Origin: Closterium sp. Naga37s-1
Lineage: Eukaryota > Streptophyta > Zygnematophyceae > Desmidiales > Closteriaceae
Reading direction: 5' to 3'
DNA: 64,000 nucleotides
NCBI GenBank assembly: GCA_947471745.1
Contig: CANJKZ010000174.1
Span: 4,139,001 to 4,203,000 of the forward strand
In this document: piece after piece, positions 63,401 through 64,000 of the stretch
Position numbering within the stretch: the first letter of the stretch is position 1
Layout: each line of letters starts with the position of its first letter
Program-made: the position numbers and the translations under genes
The notes under the pieces: generated by a model
Databases searched by the model: none
Told to the model about the DNA's origin: nothing
What the model saw: only the letters and a program-made list of their open reading frames with translations

Positions 63401-64000
63401 CCTCTACCTCGCTCTGTCCATCACTCTCTCCCTCACTCTCTCCTTCACTCTCTTCCTCAGTCTCTCCCTCACTCTCTTCCTCACTCTCCTCCTCGCTCTC
63501 CGAATCTTGCCCGAATATTTTTCTCCTGACCGGCGGCCTACCCGCCTCCCAGTGATTCTGCCCGACCTGCCCGCTCGTGGGGCTGTCCCCCTCGGAGTCT
63601 TCCCCCTCCGCCACCGCCCCTCCGCCCATCACTGCGACTTCCGGGTGTTGGTAATATGGCGGAAGTTGCATGGAAGCTTCCTTCGAGGGGGGAGGGGAGA
63701 GCGCGGAAGCGGAGAAGGGGGAGGGGGAGGGAGAGAAGGGATGTGCGGAGGAGTACGGCGCAGCGGCAGGGCCTTGCGCGGGAGTGAGGGGTTGGGGGAG
63801 GAGGGAGGAGGGGGAGGAAGAGGGGGAGGGCACGTGAGCAGGGAGCAACGCGGGGAGCGGGGCGGCGGATAAGGGGGAGAAGGCGGAAGAAGAGAATAAC
63901 TTATGCTGCTGCTGCTGCTGCTGCAGGAACTGGTTGTGCGGAGCGGCAAGGGCGGAAGGGAAGGGGAAGGGCTCCAGGTCAACGTCTTCCGCCAGCTGCT
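60438..64000 (-). CDS. Large acidic protein with one membrane segment and coiled coil (5' end beyond window)
   Basis: An uninterrupted minus-strand frame runs from the window edge to TGA at 60440-60438, at least 1186 codons. No ATG was taken as the start because the frame is open to base 63998. In order there is a Gln run (about 63905-63925), a Pro/Ser-rich part, an acidic stretch (SEEESEEESEGE, 63400-63510), Ala/Asp-rich repeats (62.6-63.2 kb), and a hydrophobic segment (MTLSLGGLVGVSLGIAAAT, about 62215-62155) after Arg/Val-rich residues. Next come a Glu/Arg-rich region, a poly-Glu tract, a coiled coil (VLERLREEVRVREEELARVK, about 61590-61520), and a C-terminal domain (SFLEAAQGWLEKVQEGRSQI, AAGQALPNVIPSLLPCVARK) ending FWTDLKEKARQLSVGRKRGRE-like. 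Family not recognised. An organelle or endomembrane anchor is only a guess. Conserved-looking islands among the repeats argue for a real gene. Confidence 0.72.
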   Translation of the reverse strand, partial: QLAEDVDLEPFPFPSALAAPHNQFLQQQQQQHKLFSSSAFSPLSAAPLPALLPAHVPSPSSSPSSLLPQPLTPAQGPAAAPYSSAHPFSPSPSPFSASALSPPPSKEASMQLPPYYQHPEVAVMGGGAVAEGEDSEGDSPTSGQVGQNHWEAGRPPVRRKIFGQDSESEEESEEESEGETEEESEGESEGESDGQSEVEGEGESAGAGHAATDPGKSEAPKKHATDALGGGEGGGEGGKEGGEEEKPTDDYLAVETLDAPSAVATASGVAAAIAGGGDVSDGAGVTTDLTHADVTDADSSGATAASSAVPANPLTPAAHAPDSLDSLDSADSADSVDSVDSVDSGAAKASDCAAVTATDATEAASADATADAADSLDAHAAAATADAAAATADAAAATADAAADTVASTNGVPAAPAPIDPPCAATADASLPAAAAATVAADSSAAHASPDSIALPTSPLAEPAHAAPSQLPSVQPPSDEPSSGLTSLADPSSADSLPQSPPDSLPSPPVPPLEASPIHSRQPLPDQAVPNLAAEPDSQPEQQVGQQVRNQPNQSWALQPINQVRALTRVATGGAKAIEMVVGRVARLSSFLLHPMTLSLGGLVGVSLGIAAATSARREKGGGHWGVVRRGVLGALPRPGAETAVAWREEERERERESERKREEEKAWEVEAWELDERLWAAAGDWGEGDGSFGLRGLDEEEGYGSIGEADEEEEEESEEEEEEKEEGDGVWGVSGGSGEGEGKSEGEGVQERGGGLLAFLQGEMRRLKGESDEAGGVSRGGSEEKGGRGGAAWGAGQAGAYAAAVLERLREEVRVREEELARVKARGEELERVGMRELQLLQGQWGEVGPADGGEEGEAGGEETREEGGETTGEERGEEGGEGKGEGKGKRAGGGFGVHVDDPLLAAVLRDLSVCPVDSAAAAGAGADGAGDDDVGITPLPRLNISKPEGEWDHQQEQQRRKKPQGGFEREWDGVSSLNKPSSDACAAAGGGDFRDCGSFLEAAQGWLEKVQEGRSQIDSQMLKAGGTLQKAGGTLHKAGAALLDAPRNTIHAAGQALPNVIPSLLPCVARKYERLKRRGWVGVLRGGASGEGREKERGGCTDEAQQARDSTANSNAVQSSSSSVSSRTEAHGVNGAHGVNGAPGVMMVPGVAAGGAGHGGADGFWTDLKEKARQLSVGRKRGRE

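Overview
This window looks like nuclear DNA of a streptophyte green organism, most likely a charophyte alga such as a zygnematophyte (the lineage is inferred). Three things point there. There is a plant-type fused 3-dehydroquinate dehydratase/shikimate dehydrogenase with GT-AG introns, there are two bHLH genes with a plant FBH-like C-terminal domain, and there is a nest of Ty1/copia retrotransposons. The DNA is GC-rich and full of minisatellites, so most long open frames in it are low-complexity artefacts.

Layout. 622-8511 (-): DHQ-SDH of the shikimate pathway, reconstructed as 8 exons and 630 codons. 8512-9247: a compact divergent intergenic region that may hold a further minus-strand first exon. 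9248-10583 (+): a two-exon conserved plant-type protein. 10584-18442: almost entirely strand-asymmetric purine/pyrimidine minisatellites, with one or two candidate minus-strand exons near 14.9-15.4 kb. 18443-21817 (+): an hnRNP F/H (quasi-RRM) RNA-binding protein, 4 exons and 430 codons. 21818-25533: repeats and unassigned DNA. 25534-27797 (-) and 29739-32408 (-): two tandem paralogous bHLH genes inside a larger segmental duplication that continues to about 34.4 kb. 34903-59682: one old copia element (Copia-A) with an intact 5-bp target duplication. Its 5' LTR is split by an 11-kb cluster of three other copia-related elements, and its integrase is split by a younger copia element (Copia-B) that has its own 5-bp target duplication. 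59683-60437: tandem copies of the last coding segment of the next gene. 60438-64000 (-): a large acidic protein with a predicted membrane segment and a coiled coil, open at the right edge.

The most unusual signal is a shared architecture in the intron-containing genes. Partial copies of an exon lie beside the intact exon with a fixed polarity. Copies upstream carry the exon's 5' part with its 3' splice site, and copies downstream carry its 3' part with its 5' splice site. In DHQ-SDH exon 7 this gives six usable acceptors spaced exactly 147 bp (49 codons) apart with no stop between them. Any acceptor choice would therefore give an in-frame protein with 0 to 5 extra 49-residue blocks. The same pattern recurs in the hnRNP F/H gene, and a related terminal-segment duplication occurs in the 60-kb gene.

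All positions and exon junctions were read by eye. Gene identities rest on recognised motifs, not on database searches.
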